From contig NC_052349.1 of the NCBI RefSeq assembly GCF_009727055.1, positions 92,940,770 to 93,004,769 of the forward strand: a DNA stretch of 64,000 bases. The letters are read 5' to 3'. Below the pieces are notes generated by a model. That model was not told the DNA's origin, made no database searches, and was given only the letters and a program-made list of their open reading frames with translations. A program made the position numbers and the translations under genes. This stretch comes from Benincasa hispida (lineage: Eukaryota; Streptophyta; Magnoliopsida; Cucurbitales; Cucurbitaceae). Positions 45,820 to 57,728 of the stretch are shown in pieces. How positions within the stretch are numbered: position 1 is the first letter of the stretch; each line of letters opens with the position of its first letter.

Positions 45820-48338
45820 TTGAAAAAGTTGCTGAAAATACGAACAAAACTTTATTAGATTTTGCTAAACCATTTTTAAACAAATCAGTTTTGCAAAACA
45901 ATTTCAAGTGCCCTAAGTTATAGACTTCTATTTTGCAATGATGCCCAGTGAGTCAGGACAAATGCCACCGATGGGGTGATCAGTTGCCCTTTCGCTGGGA
46001 TGAGACATTCTCAACCATTAGGCAGAATCAACTCTTGGAACTGAACCTAATAGCCACCATTTTTCGGTCCATAATCGTTAAACTTTAACTATTCCATCTA
46101 AGTGTAACCTCTCATTCTTGGTGCCAGAGTCCTGCCCTAATACGCTTACCATAGGGAAAAGACAGATTAGAACAAGAGACTAAGTTACCTTATCCTCTTA
46201 CAGGAGATCAAATAAAGAAACGCACAAAACCACCATCCTTTAGGGGGACACTCCTAGGATGCCTCGAGGCGATGCGCAGTAACTTTATTTAACCTAACGA
46301 GAGAGACCACGGGAACATTCTCTCAATCCACCTTGATATTGACCTACCCAAACACTATCCGTTGGGGGGACATGCCAAAGGTGCCGTAAGGCCGAGGATA
46401 GATCTCACGGTGTGGACTATTTAGGAGAAAAGTGAAAGGTTTAAGTGAAGCATCTTATGCCCCAAGTACTTCCCACTGAATGTTCTACCTAGGGATTCAT
46501 TAACCTAGACAATTTGACTACTGATTTTAGTCTAAGTCGTCTTTTTAAACTCTACTCATAAACAACGTTTGTCTATAAAATATAAATAAGTTCAAGTAGT
46601 CACATTTAGACACTTTAATGAACTGTCCTTAACTTGCATGCATGCATTAAATCTATCTAATTCACCTTTCTAGGTAAGTTTCTAGGTAAGGGTGTTACGT
46701 TTTCGTCAACTTAAATACCCAATCTTGATAGAACCTGCCTTACACAAAAGGTCCCTTATAGATAGATTTGCTACACTTTAACCTTTTATTAGCCAATTTA
46801 ATCCTATTAAATTGCTTAAAATATTAAAGCCTTAGGGATTCTAATCTTATTAGAACCGTGATCTTAGGTCTATGTGATCCAAGTTTTCAACACTTTAAAA
46901 CCATGAATTAAACCTAAGTGAGCATGCATGTCTTTCTTATTTCTTTTAGTTCTAATTTCTCTTTAACTTATAAAAAGAAACAACTAAAACCATTACGACA
47001 ACTAAGTGTTTATAACTTTTATAAATTAACCTATATGTCCTGCTTCATGTAATGTCCGGTCATTACTATATATAACTTTTATATAATGTGTAACAACCAA
47101 GCAAACATGCTATCATTCACCCTTATACTATAACAATTATAATATAAAGATGATGCATGTCAATGCTTTTTATGCATGCATAAATATAACTCTTATATTA
47201 TATGATGCATGAGCATGCTCTTACATAATTAAAATCATGCTTCTCTAAATTATAACAATTACAATAAAGAGATGATGCATGACCATTGCATAACCTAAGG
47301 TGGGATTTACTATCTGTGCATACCATATGACATATAAAACATACATTGCATGTAATAAACAAAAGGATTAATGGACCGGGATGAGCCTTTACACAAACAA
47401 AAAATCGTAATGAAAACCCCTATCTATTACATTTTTCATCGAGCAAACCGGTTCACAGGCGAACCGGGTCTTGAACCGTCAGGAGGTCTTCATCATGTAA
47501 TAAACTCTAGCAAGTAGACGATTGTTCAGCGCACACTAGACGATAGGAGCATAAGAAAACGATTGTGTAGACGAAGACGAGGCTGCGAAGCCTGACTGTC
47601 CATGCAATCATGTAGCGCGACGATAGGTAAACGATTTACCTTGAGTTACTAAACGATCGTTTAGTCAGTTACTAAGTGATGAAGCTTGCTGACCTAAACG
47701 ATCATCTAGCACGCGCGCTTTAAAGATATGCAAGCGTCTTATCGTCTAACCGATGCGTGCAACTTGGTAAACGATTTACCTTGCGATTCTAAGCGATCAT
47801 TTAGTCAGTTACTAAGCAATGAAGCTTATTGACCTAAACGATCATCTAGCATGCGCGCGGATTTAACGATACTCAGTGATCGCGTACCTGATCGTCAACT
47901 CGATGCGACCAACTTTTGATCGCATTCCCAATCGTTTAATCGATGTGTTCAACCGCGATTGTGTACTCTTTCATCTTTACGATGTGATGGACAGCGATCG
48001 CATAGAACTTCTTCTGTACGATACGATCAACCCTAGATCATTTCCTTCCTTGAAGAGTCGCAACGCTTGCCCAGAACTTCGACGAACGACTCAAAACTTC
48101 AAATAAACTTTGAAAATAGACTCGATAACGATTATTAATGCCCAAAAACACAGGGGCCTTTACAAATAACTACAAATGTAAAAGGATCTTAAACAAAACC
48201 AAGGCTATTCATCTCGAAAACATCCATTAATCCGGCACATCCACGATAGATTTAATAATTAAAACAACGTAGAAATGAACCCACCATGAATGTATATGTC
48301 ATTTCATTGCAACAGATGAAATTGGAGTATTAGAACCT
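45820..48338 (-). mobile_element. Long non-coding leader of the 9.7 kb copia element
   Basis: About 2.5 kb between primer site and gag ATG. Read on the - strand, blocks match the + strand leaders at 19,842-21,541 and 29,491-30,925: 'gagatctatcctcggcc', 'ggtgtttgggtaggtcaat' and repeated 'gcatgcat...ataagagttatat'. A CGATCG-rich part lies at 47,510-48,070. The 76-codon + strand frame at 47,876 is a by-product. Such a long leader without coding is unusual for copia and is shared by the family. Confidence 0.7.
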
Positions 48339-48353
48339 GGCTCTGATACCAAT
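48339..48353 (-). other. Primer binding site, tRNA-Met type
   Basis: ATTGGTATCAGAGCC on the - strand, next to the LTR end CCTACA, is an unmutated copia primer site and confirms orientation. Confidence 0.85.
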
Positions 48354-50406
48354 TGTAGGATCTCATATCGAGAGTTCCATGAGCGTGTTTAGATCACTCC
48401 GATCTCACCGTGATCGAAATACAAAGGATATATATTCAACACCTACAGTTATGCACATAAATCTAATTATCGGCATGCTCAGAATAAAATAAATAACAGG
48501 GAAAAGATTCCATAAAATTGAAGACTGTCTTCGAACTTTAAAACCCCAACGCAGTGAATCCCTTCAATAGATCTACCACCACCCGGCGGTATTGTCGACT
48601 GTAACAACACGATCAACATGAACATGAATGCTATAGCGGGGACAACACTACCACTAATGAACCCCGGGTATTCTCAGAGTGAAAACCCAAAGGGTGGGCT
48701 TTGGTGAATTTGGTAGATGACAGACGACAACGAGTCGTGTAGACGATAAGCAAGTGAAAGATAAACAAGTGCTATCGTATAGCAGAAGTGCTTATCGCAT
48801 AGAGGAGCTACCACGATCGTGTATGAAAAAGCTGAACGATTGTTTAGGAAAAACGTATAGAATCGTTTAGAAAAATTGAGAGGTAGACCGATCGTTTAGA
48901 CGGAGAAGCAACTATCGTATAGGCTTGGGCGATCGTTTAACAAATTCTTTTGGGCGGTCGAAAATATTGAATGCACACTATACAAAATGAAAAACTCTTT
49001 TTATTTTAACCCATCGGTTACCATAACCAACGCTGCCCTACCAACGTCTGAACGTGAAAAAATGGATTAATTATCAATAATTAATCAATTAATTAATAAA
49101 ATAAATATATCATATTATATTTATATCCTATAGTTTGATATCACATATCTACTATAGTATTTTCTCCTCTACTTGTTATAAATCATATTTATATCTAATT
49201 TCCTCCAAAATAATGTATCTCATACATTTAGCCAATTATATCATATATAATTAACCAGTCCAATTATATCATATATAATTGAACTTCCTCTTGTCAATTT
49301 GAACATTTCAAATTAATCCAAACACTGCTTCTCGACTTTATCCAAGCTACCCAGGGGACCTAATGGACCTGTGACTCGAAGCTCCAATGGTACGTGAATA
49401 GCTAACTAAACTCTTTAGCCACGAGATCCACCATTCGTTAACTATCAGTGGTTCCACTAAAGACCAATAGCTGAACTCTTTTTACCACAAATATATTTTT
49501 GTGTGCATCGGATATAACCAATCATGAGTACGATGACCCTTCACAAATGCTCGTAAGTACAGCTGGGCCAATTTACCGTTTTGCCCCTGTAGTTACATCT
49601 CAGTCCTTAAGTATCACTGATTTCTCTAATGAACAATACAACATAGTCCAACTATGTGTGAACACCTCTCGGGCCAAGAGAAGGTGTGTGGCGCCATATC
49701 GTTCAAGCCCCAAAATCATCTCTTAAGGGATCTATCTATCTACTTACCCCTACGTCGGAGAAGGAGTGAATTCCATCTTGTGTAGCTGAGTTCCCAACTC
49801 CCAAATCAGACGAATCCCAAAATGGTAGGTTTGAATCGGCAACCTGCCCACTCGCACCCATACAAATCAAAGGACCGTCCTCAATGGCAGGAGTTCCCAA
49901 CTCACTCAGGATTGAGGTCATGTTACCTATGGTCATCCTATTGAAGTGAAGTTTCTGTCATGAATGGTGTTATATAATGAGATGTTAACACTTCATGATT
50001 AGGTCTTATACAAACTCTTTATATAGGATGCCTCCGCTCGCATGTCCTCAACACGAATGATCAAAATCAGACCATCTGTGACAAGACACAACACTTGTGA
50101 CCATTCCACAAATTGGGCTACGTCTGCAGTGTTACCAGAATAAGGTTTACCTCCTTTATCCATTTACTACAGACCATTTTGGTTATCACTCAAGACATGA
50201 TCCACTTGTATGTCACCACATACATACTTGAGTCACATACAGATAACTAGGGATTTTATGTTTATTTGTTTGTGGTAAAGAAAATAAAACAATTAACCGA
50301 GTAAAATACAAGGTGTGAAGTAAATATCATATATTAAAAACACAAGTATTTGTACATACTGTTTACAAACTACAAGACATGAGACTTTAGGGCATCAACC
50401 CTAACA
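48354..50406 (-). mobile_element. 5' LTR of the 9.7 kb copia element
   Basis: 2,053 bp, ending at 50,406 with CCCTAACA, followed by the duplication CCGGG. It aligns with the 3' LTR throughout, including the CGATCG-rich part near 48,780-48,960. Frames within it in both directions are not genes. Confidence 0.85.
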
Positions 50407-51102
50407 CCGGGATCAACTCGTAAGAAAGCAATCTATCTACTTACCCTTACTTTGGGGAAAGAGTGAACTTCATCTTGTGAAGCTGAATTCCCAACTCCCA
50501 AATTAGACGAATCCCCAAAATGGTAGGTTTGAGTTGGCGTTCTGGCCATTTGCACCCATGCAAATCAAAAGACTGCCCTCAAAGGTAGGAGCTTTTAACT
50601 CACTCAGAATTGAGGTCATGTTACCCATGGTCATCCTAGTGAAGTGGAGTCTCAGTCATGAACGGTGTTATATGACAAGACATTAACACTTCGAGGTCTA
50701 GTTTTATACAAACTTTTGTACAGGACGCCCTTACTCGCATGTTCACTACACGAATGATCAGGATCAGACCATCTGTGACAAGTCACAACATTTGTAATAA
50801 TTCCATAAAGCGAGCCGCGTTCGTAGTGTTACCAGGATAAAGTTTCCCTCCTATATCCATATACTACAGACTATTTTTGTTGTCACTTCAGACATGATCT
50901 ATATCACTACATACATGCTTAAGTTACATAAAGACAATCAGGGTGATTAAGTTTATTGGTTTGTGGTAAAATAAAAAACATCTAAATGTGCAAAGTCAAG
51001 TAGTGAAGGAAATATCATTTATATTATACATCAAAAGTGTTCATACAAAGTTGTTTACAAATTACAAGACACGAGACTTTAGGGCACAAATCTTAAAGAG
51101 AC

Positions 51103-51190
51103 ATACCTGAGGAGTTTGGGGAAGATGGTGGGTTCCGGTTCTCATATTGCCCTTGAGATCCCCACTTGAAATTGGGATGATTACAACAAC
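51103..51190 (-). pseudogene. gag: Athila-like gag, middle piece
   Basis: On the - strand NHPNFKWGSQGQYENRNPPS followed by SPNSSG leads directly into MSPEDVV on the other side of the solo LTR (39,427). This stretch precedes the coil-forming region in Athila-type gag. To its right the line ends at about 51,190-51,208, where a Tat-like LTR fragment begins. Confidence 0.75.
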
Positions 51191-51207
51191 ATCCATGCGT
51201 AAATTGA

Positions 51208-51480
51208 TGTATTTGCCTTGCGATGGAGTGTTTCTCCACATGCGGTCGTCTATGCAATGGTCCGGTTTCCGCGTTACGTTCATTTCCTGCATTGTCTACA
51301 AAAATAGAACATTGAACGCATAATTAACACAAAGTAATGGGTTAGCTGAGATTCACCATGCTGATCGACGTAAACTACTTTTCTCATGAATTTCTATCAT
51401 GATCGACGCAATTTCTACCTAACAACCTTCATAATTCTAAGTAAAAGGACTAAGATTGCATGCATTTCTACATATCATCA
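51208..51480 (-). mobile_element. Truncated 3' LTR of the pol-less gypsy unit
   Basis: On the - strand begins TGATGATATGTAGAAATGC after the polypurine tract CCCCC-complement at 51,481-51,490. It matches 57,728-57,455 for about 270 bp, then stops where Athila-like gag resumes. Confidence 0.65.
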
Positions 51481-52984
51481 CACCCCCAAACTTAAAATCA
51501 TGCTTGTCCTCAAGCATGCGTTATACTCAAGAAATTCTAACTCACCTTCTTGCTTTCCTTTGCGATGACCAGCTTCTCAGAATATAATTTACCTACACCT
51601 TTGACCATCACCGCAATGCTCTTCTCCACTTTGGTTGCTTTTTCAAAAAGATCTTTTCTAAGTTAAATCCGGTAAGCCTTTGCTCAAAAAAATTTTATTC
51701 ATTCGCCGAAATTTTGTGTTTAGTTTTTGAGATTGCATTCATTCAAAAAATACTTCAAAACTTTTCAATGACTTATTCAAATGCGGCGTTGAACCTAGTT
51801 ACGCCTTTCGTTTTGGTTTACCCCCACGTGTGTCATGCGGGCATCCAGCTTCGGTTGCGTTCCATATTCAACTCAACTCTTGTCTCTTTTGATTTGACTT
51901 GCGCAGGACAGAGAATTTGCGTTAATGCGTTGATCATGACAACTTTCCTTCATTTTAGCTTGCCCCCACGTGTGTCATGCGGGCATCCAACTTCAAGTAA
52001 GTGCCTTTAAAGTTTAACTCTTATCAACATGGGTTTCCCCATTACGTTGACAGTGGAGTTATTATTCCCAAAATCTCACTTCAACTTTTTTTTTTCAAAT
52101 GATCGCAATATAATGAACGCAATTTTCCGAGACTGCTGCCACCCCCAAATTTTGAGGTTGACAGCATTCTCACCGCAAAGCTAAAAACAAAATTACAAGA
52201 ATGCGATAATAAATGTTTGAACACAGGTTTATGCAAAATAAAACTTAAGGCTTTCAAAATTTGAATAATCTATAAAAGTAAAGAATGCCTTACGTTGATT
52301 AGTTAGAAAATGCGGTGAATTATATGTACCATCATAGAAACATCGCAAAACAATGCAATCGGAAAAAAGAGAATTTCGAAAGGATAAGGAATATAAGATA
52401 ACAAGAAAAGACCTTAGGCGGAACAGCGCATGTGCTCATGCATTGGAATCCACGTGATTGAAGCCTTGCATTGAAGAGTGAAAGGAATTCTTCCGATGAA
52501 CTACGAACCGAGGAGACTTATTGTTACACCTATAAGAGAAAACATACCCAAAACCAAGGAAGCAGCCATATATCCAAAATAACAATAAAATAAAAATAAA
52601 AATAACCTACACTAAGAAAGCAAAGTAAAGATAGGGTAGAAGACGTCCCTGAAAAAAATAGGCGTGTTTTCACCGCAAGGAGTCTTCCATGCAGGAGATG
52701 GTTCTCAACTGCTTGGGCCAAATTGCCCTGACCATTGGAACTTCCAGGAATTGTTGGGAGCATGTTGGCCATCATGAGCTTAGAACTGCTTTCAGCTTTT
52801 TTGTGACTGATTGCCTTCCTACCTTGGGGTCAATACTGACTTTCAGCGCATCGCCTACACTTCAATATTGTTTGCAACCTGGTCGCATAAGCTGCAATAC
52901 ACCCAAGATAAAAGGTTTGCTCATAGAGACACAAAACTTAACAAACATTTAGTTGCCAAGTCCCCGGCAACGGCGCCAAAAACT
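51481..52984 (-). mobile_element. Internal region of the pol-less gypsy unit
   Basis: Between primer site and polypurine tract there are only 1.5 kb. A short frame on the - strand (52,775-52,530) gives MMANMLPTIPGSSNGQGNLA, which I cannot place. The left about 480 bp (51,481-51,960) repeat at 57,729-58,205. The CCCACGTGTGTCATGCGGGC word occurs twice on the + strand (51,823 and 51,964). With no protease, RT or integrase it must have moved by another element's enzymes, if at all. Confidence 0.6.
52961..52978 (-). other. Primer binding site, tRNA-Asp type
   Basis: TGGCGCCGTTGCCGGGGA on the - strand is the exact site used by Athila/Tat-type gypsy elements. It lies six bases inside the LTR end. 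Confidence 0.85.
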
Positions 52985-54850
52985 TGATGGTCGAAAATTA
53001 GAAGTCAATTTTTACTCGACAACCCAATCCCGTGGACGAATTATGTGATGCATGTTCCTAAAATATGCGTGGATAGCCATGCATCGATAGTCATGTGTTG
53101 GAATGAAAATGTGCCAACAATGTATGCGATGACCATGCGTCCTGCCACAAGTTTTCTTGCGTTCATGCCAAGTATAACATGAACGCAAGTTTCTTGAATA
53201 ATCCGAGGTCGAACACAGGGACTTGTAACTATATGTTTGCAGTGATGTGCATGCGGTGGTAAAAATAAAAGAATGGAAGGGTTGTTGTTAAATTAATCCT
53301 ACTCCTACTCCTATCTAACAGACAACACAATGAGAATATGCATGAAAGATAGAGATGCGAAAAAACTTGACATGAAATAAATGAATAAGAAAATCGATAA
53401 AATGCGGAGATGTTTTCATTGCAACCCTTAAGAGTGACCGCAAGGGAACCTTAGTCAGCGTCAGACTATGTAATCATGTTACAACTATATACGGCAAGTC
53501 ATTTTCCAATGAAAATGCGGTGCTCCTAATTCTAGGACGCATGTGTTGAATGCAAAGGTGTCCATAGAGCTTATTCCTAAGTCTCTACTCTTTTCCTATG
53601 CGATGATGCAAAATACACACAACGTTGTGGTGACCACATTCAATCTTATCTTATCTCTAGGATGCATGCGATGCGTTAATAACAAATAATTCTCATTCCT
53701 AAGCGCCTACTCTTATTTTATGAGTTCAAATCTGGCTCTCCCGAGCCTAGATTTTGACCTGACCTTCCCAAGCCTAGATCCTGTCCTTAGACTACTCTCC
53801 CGAGTATCCCTAATAGACGAATGAAGTACATAATACAAGACAATCGCATAAACTTCACTGACCTACGGTTGTTACTGTGAAACCCAGATTTCTATTTTTC
53901 TTACTTAAGCAAGTGATAAAAGGAATTAACTAAGTGAAAGTTAAATCCTAAGTTAAGGGGAAGGAAATTTCTAAGTGTTAAGTAGATTTTCCTTGAATAA
54001 TTTAAGTTGAGCTTTAATTGGTAAGATTGTGATGAAATTTGTATGATAAGTAGATTGATGAGAAAGTTAGTGTGGAATGGTGAAGAAGGAATGGGGATTT
54101 GAAAAAGAAAATATGGAAATTGAGTTTGTGAAATTTCGGCTAAGTATAAAGAAGTTATGTGAAATGTGTTATGGCTGAAGAAATGATTGAAGATCTGAGA
54201 AAAATATGGGAAATTATTTTGGGGAAAATTTGGAAAAAAAAACGTGTAGAAGTTGCACGGAGACAAATAATTCGCAGTAGCTAAGAGCGAGATCGTTGAG
54301 AGTGAGATCAGCGAGATCGTTGGAGCGAGATTGGATAGAAAATGGGAGAGAGAACAAGACCAGCGAGAAAGAGGGAGAAAGCGAGATTTTGAGCTAGAAA
54401 GTTGGAGAGAGCGAGATTGGAGAGAAAGTTGGAGAGAGCGAAAGTAGAGAGAAAAGTTGGAGAGAAAAGAGCGAGAGATTAGACTTACTTTGTCCGATTC
54501 GAATGTCGTGCCTATGCATTAGCCTTGCTTTGTCCGATTCTAACGTCACGCCCACGCTTCGCCTATGCATTGAACGACTGAGCAAGCTTCTGGGAGATGT
54601 ATTTGGACGCGTTGGGGTGGATTATGCATTTAAAAATCCTAATTTGAATACAAACAAAGCTTGAAAATGTCAATTAAAAGTTAGGTGTCCGATTAAGAGA
54701 AATTCTTAAACCCTAAGAAATTGTGTTGGATGCGTTTGGGAAGAACACATTGAACCAAGGTGAAGTCAGCTTACGTTGATAAAGGGAGGATTAAACATTT
54801 GGCCATGTAGCCAAGTAGGTGTTGTCAATCCCACGAGCAATTTGAACGCC

Positions 54851-54863
54851 TATAAATAGAGAG
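54851..54863 (+). promoter_or_regulatory. TATA-like box in the 2.6 kb solo LTR
   Basis: CTATAAATAGAGAG, a canonical plant TATA context, lies about 980 bp into the LTR, on the + strand, before the hairpin array. This suggests that the array would be in the transcribed R/U5 part. Confidence 0.5.
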
Positions 54864-55614
54864 TTGGGATTTCATTTTTAAATCACACAAAAATCATAAA
54901 TTTCGTAGAGAAAGTAGAGGGCAGTGAGGGTTCAGAGGAATGTATCAGTTTTGGACGAGGAGATCATCCAATCTACTCATGCGTTTAGAGTGAATCCAAA
55001 GCCATCTAAAAGCTCTGGAAGTCTAGTTTTCAAAGTAGGGCTGCCGGAGGAAAAAGCTCAAAGGAACTGGGCTGAAGGTTGAGAAGAATACAGAAGAATC
55101 AGACTATCGGATCATTCTGGGCCAGTCTTGAAGATTTTGAGATTCCGGCCAAACCACAAGGAATTCGAAGCTGAAAGTTTAGGGTAAGATTCCTAAGACA
55201 TTCTAAAAAAAAGTTTGTAGAAGGAAGTATTTCCCAATAAGGTTCAGAACTATGAGTAATCTAAGTTTTAATTTGAATCTGGATTCTAAGGGTGAAAAAT
55301 GGACCTGGGGAGCTACTAGAATGAGTGGCTAAAATGTTTTCGAACTAAAACGTTTTAAACTGGTTTAATTACAAACGTTTTACAGAAAGCATGTTTGCGA
55401 AAATATTCTCTTGCCTACTAGTTTTATAAAGTGGTTTCCAAGCAAGTTTGAATTGTGATTTGAACGTATGCATATTGTTGAAAAACTATTTACATATGTA
55501 TATGTATTGATTTTATCCAACATGCTTTACCATCTTTAAAGTCATGTTGTATATGTGTTATGCTGTACATGCTTTAAAGAGAAAAGTTGTTTATAAATAG
55601 TTTTGATAAAATAC

Positions 55615-55786
55615 GATGCCGAAGTACAAAGAGAAGGCATTCACCCAAGTAGATACTGAAGTACAAGGAGAAGGTATCTATTGGTACTGAAGTACGTTTG
55701 AGAAGGTACCAAGCCAATGGGATACTAAAATACATTGGAGAAGGTATCCTAGTAGCTCGATACAGAAGTACAAGGAGAAGGTATCT
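55615..55786 (+). repeat. Array of five hairpin-forming units with complementary, differing stems
   Basis: Five units share the core GAAGTACAAGGAGAA or a close variant, and each core is bracketed by complementary arms. The arm pairs are ATGCC/GGCAT (55,616-55,640), TAGATAC/GTATCTA (55,650-55,680), TTGGTAC/GTACCAA (55,681-55,712), GGATAC/GTATCC (55,720-55,749) and GATAC/GTATC (55,759-55,785). The arms change from unit to unit but stay paired, while the 15-18 base loop is conserved. It lies downstream of the TATA-like box, so it may be transcribed. An RNA or protein-binding role is inference. Confidence 0.8.
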
Positions 55787-57728
55787 GAGCAGTAGTACCT
55801 AATGTGGCCACAGGTGAATAAAGTCAGAGATTGAGCAAAAGGGTTCTCTCTGGACTAGTAGTTGGTGTTGGGATTCTTTTACCAGTTATACAGTACTTTG
55901 ATTTGAGAAATGATTTTATTGTTTTATGTTTAAAACAGTTTTATATACATTATGCTTGGAAATTGTTTATGTTGCATTAAATTATATTTCAGATAAAACT
56001 ATCTTCTGAAATTATGCGTGAGAATTGACTATGTTTTCTCGGTTACTCACTGGGCGTAAGCTCACCCCGTTTTCAAATGTTTTGTTTTCCCCCCCACAGG
56101 TAGCAGTCAAATCCTCTGAAGATAGCTCAATGTCTTCTCTGCCACTAAAGGACCAAAAGACTTATAACCGTTTGCTAGGTGGTTACTGTTAATATTGTAC
56201 ACATGTTACTATTGTTCATATAGGGACTAGGGTTTGTGGGTTTTGGGACTTGTAGATCTAATGTTGTAATGACTCTAAACATATTATGTTTCTAAGTTAA
56301 TAAATTGTGGGCCTAAAGACGTCCCGTTGCATATGAATTATAATATGTATCAGAGTTATCCCGCAAGAGTTATTAGACAGTAAGTGTCAGCCCAAGGGTT
56401 AGTAACTGCTGCAGTCATGCCTTTCTCTAGGCTAAGAAGGTGGTTTGGGGCGGGGTGTGACAGTTACTATCCCTAGTGAACAACGCATACCTTGCTTAAT
56501 GTGTCCAACCACTTACCCTCTCGAGGCGGGGTGTGACTTCACTCATAGACAAGCAATGTGTTAGCCCATAGACAGACGTTGTAGCAGCTTCACACTAAGC
56601 AAATAAGATTACTCACATACTTGCACACCTCTCGGTGGGTTGCTACATGCTTCATATTCCATATCCACATGACTAAGTATGCAATATCCAAACAATCTCA
56701 CTAAGTGTTGCAATGAAAGTAAAGATGCTAAGCAAGAAGATGGAGATGGAGTCGAAAGAATAGAGAAATGCATTGAAAACACATTGTATTAATTTCTTAA
56801 TTCAAAATGTCATACAATACAATATAGGAAAAGAAAGGAAAAAAAAATGATCGGCTGGAAGTAAAACTTTGCTTCTAGCGGATGTGCGTCAAGGTTGTCA
56901 GTGATGCCATGGATGGGTGCAGGAGTTGACTCTCTTAAGATCTAACTCCGGTCGAAGGCTTCGGTCGTCACTCGTAATGGATGAAGGAGGTGAAGAACTT
57001 TCAGCCATCTTCTCACGCGTTTGTCTAGATCGCAAGGATCTGCCATAGGCTAACCTCATGCGAAAACCTTGGATTCAACCTTGGGCAAAAACCCTGGATA
57101 AAATGAATTTTAGCTCATCGGCTTCAATTTATAGAGCTTGGATCGCTAATAGCATTAATTAGATTGCTCTGAGTCTGACGTTCGGCGCATTCGTCCTTTC
57201 CGAACCTCTGCCACTAATAGCGTAGTAGGTGAAATGTCAACATCAGCTTTGGATTTTCTCGAGGTAGATGCATTGATGCGTTCATTCCACCTACCGTGCA
57301 TTGATCCCATTAGAATGCATTGTCGCGTAGCCGCAATCATTCAATGGCCGCATTCACTTAACACCTCTACATAATGACGAAAATCGCTTGACGACCGTAA
57401 CTCCCATGCGATGGACGCATACGGCTGATTACCGCAATATCTATGCATTGATCGATGCGTTTACCTTGCGATGGAGTGTTTCTCCGCATGCGGTCGTCTA
57501 TGCGATGGTCCGGTTTTCGCGTTTGCATTCATTTCCTGCATTTACTACAAAAATAGAACATTGAACGCATAATTAATGCAAAGTAATGGGTTAGTTGAGA
57601 TTCGCCATGCTGATCGCACAAACTCATTTTCTCATGAATTCCTATCATGACCGACGCAATTTCTACCTAACAACCTTCATAATTCTAAGTAAAAGGACTA
57701 AGATGACATGCATTTCTGCATGTCATCA

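Larger units (their letters stand above)
40711..50406 (-). mobile_element. Ty1/copia element, complete from LTR to LTR but with deleted pol
   Basis: LTRs at 40,711-42,716 and 48,354-50,406 (TGTAGGATC...ACCCTAACA on the + strand), flanked by CCGGG at 40,706-40,710 and 50,407-50,411. The internal 5.6 kb holds, on the - strand, primer site, long leader, gag, protease, integrase, and remnants of RT and RNase H. That order (integrase before RT) defines copia. The LTRs differ at roughly one base in twelve over the first 150 bp by eye, so the insertion is not recent. It is non-autonomous. Confidence 0.9.
39428..51097 (-). mobile_element. Copia-type solo LTR, itself split by a complete copia element
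   Basis: The left piece 39,428-40,710 and right piece 50,412-51,097 form one LTR of the recurrent family, from TGAAGGAACTCTT to GCACAAATCTTAAA, about 1.97 kb. GAGAC flanks it exactly (39,423-39,427 and 51,098-51,102). Across this duplication the Athila-like gag is continuous, so the insertion target is certain. Between the pieces is a 9.7 kb element with its own duplication CCGGG. No internal region of the solo LTR's own element is left. Confidence 0.8.
53876..56462 (+). mobile_element. Gypsy-type solo LTR, 2,587 bp, with perfect target duplication
   Basis: Starts TGTGAAACCCAGATTTC and ends GGCGGGGTGTGACA; GTTAC flanks it on both sides (53,871-53,875 and 56,463-56,467). 'ttactcactgggcgtaagctcaccc' followed by 'cccacaggtagcag' near 56,040-56,105 is the pattern seen near the end of many plant gypsy LTRs, giving + orientation. 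It contains a GA-rich stretch (54,280-54,480), a region around 54,840 with TATAAATAGAGAG, and the hairpin array at 55,615. Frames at 53,901-54,585 are by-products of composition. Confidence 0.8.
52985..57728 (-). mobile_element. Tat/Athila-like LTR, interrupted by a 2.6 kb solo LTR
   Basis: On the - strand it starts TGATGACATGCAGAAATGC (57,728) and ends CGACCATCA (52,985). Without the insertion 53,876-56,462 and one duplicated GTTAC it is about 2,150 bp. It is rich in 'gcgatg', 'cgcat' words and holds CCGAGGTCGAACACAGGGAC on the + strand (53,200 region). The 61-codon frame at 57,155-57,340 is not considered a gene. Confidence 0.7.

Noticed and set aside
47876..48106. 76-codon + strand frame in the copia leader
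   Set aside because: It is antisense to the element, consists of CGATCG-type repeats and has no recognisable domain.
52530..52775. 81-codon frame in the pol-less gypsy unit as a possible gag
   Set aside because: No capsid or zinc-knuckle motif can be recognised; kept only as a remark in the internal-region entry.
54394..54585. 63-codon frame in a GA-rich stretch of the 2.6 kb solo LTR
   Set aside because: It comes from purine-rich repeats (gagagcgagatt) inside an LTR and has no domain.
56525..56537. Second copy of GGCGGGGTGTGAC 60 bp after the solo LTR end
   Set aside because: The flanking GTTAC duplication fixes the LTR end at 56,462; the 13 bp repeat may be chance or a footprint and does not extend.
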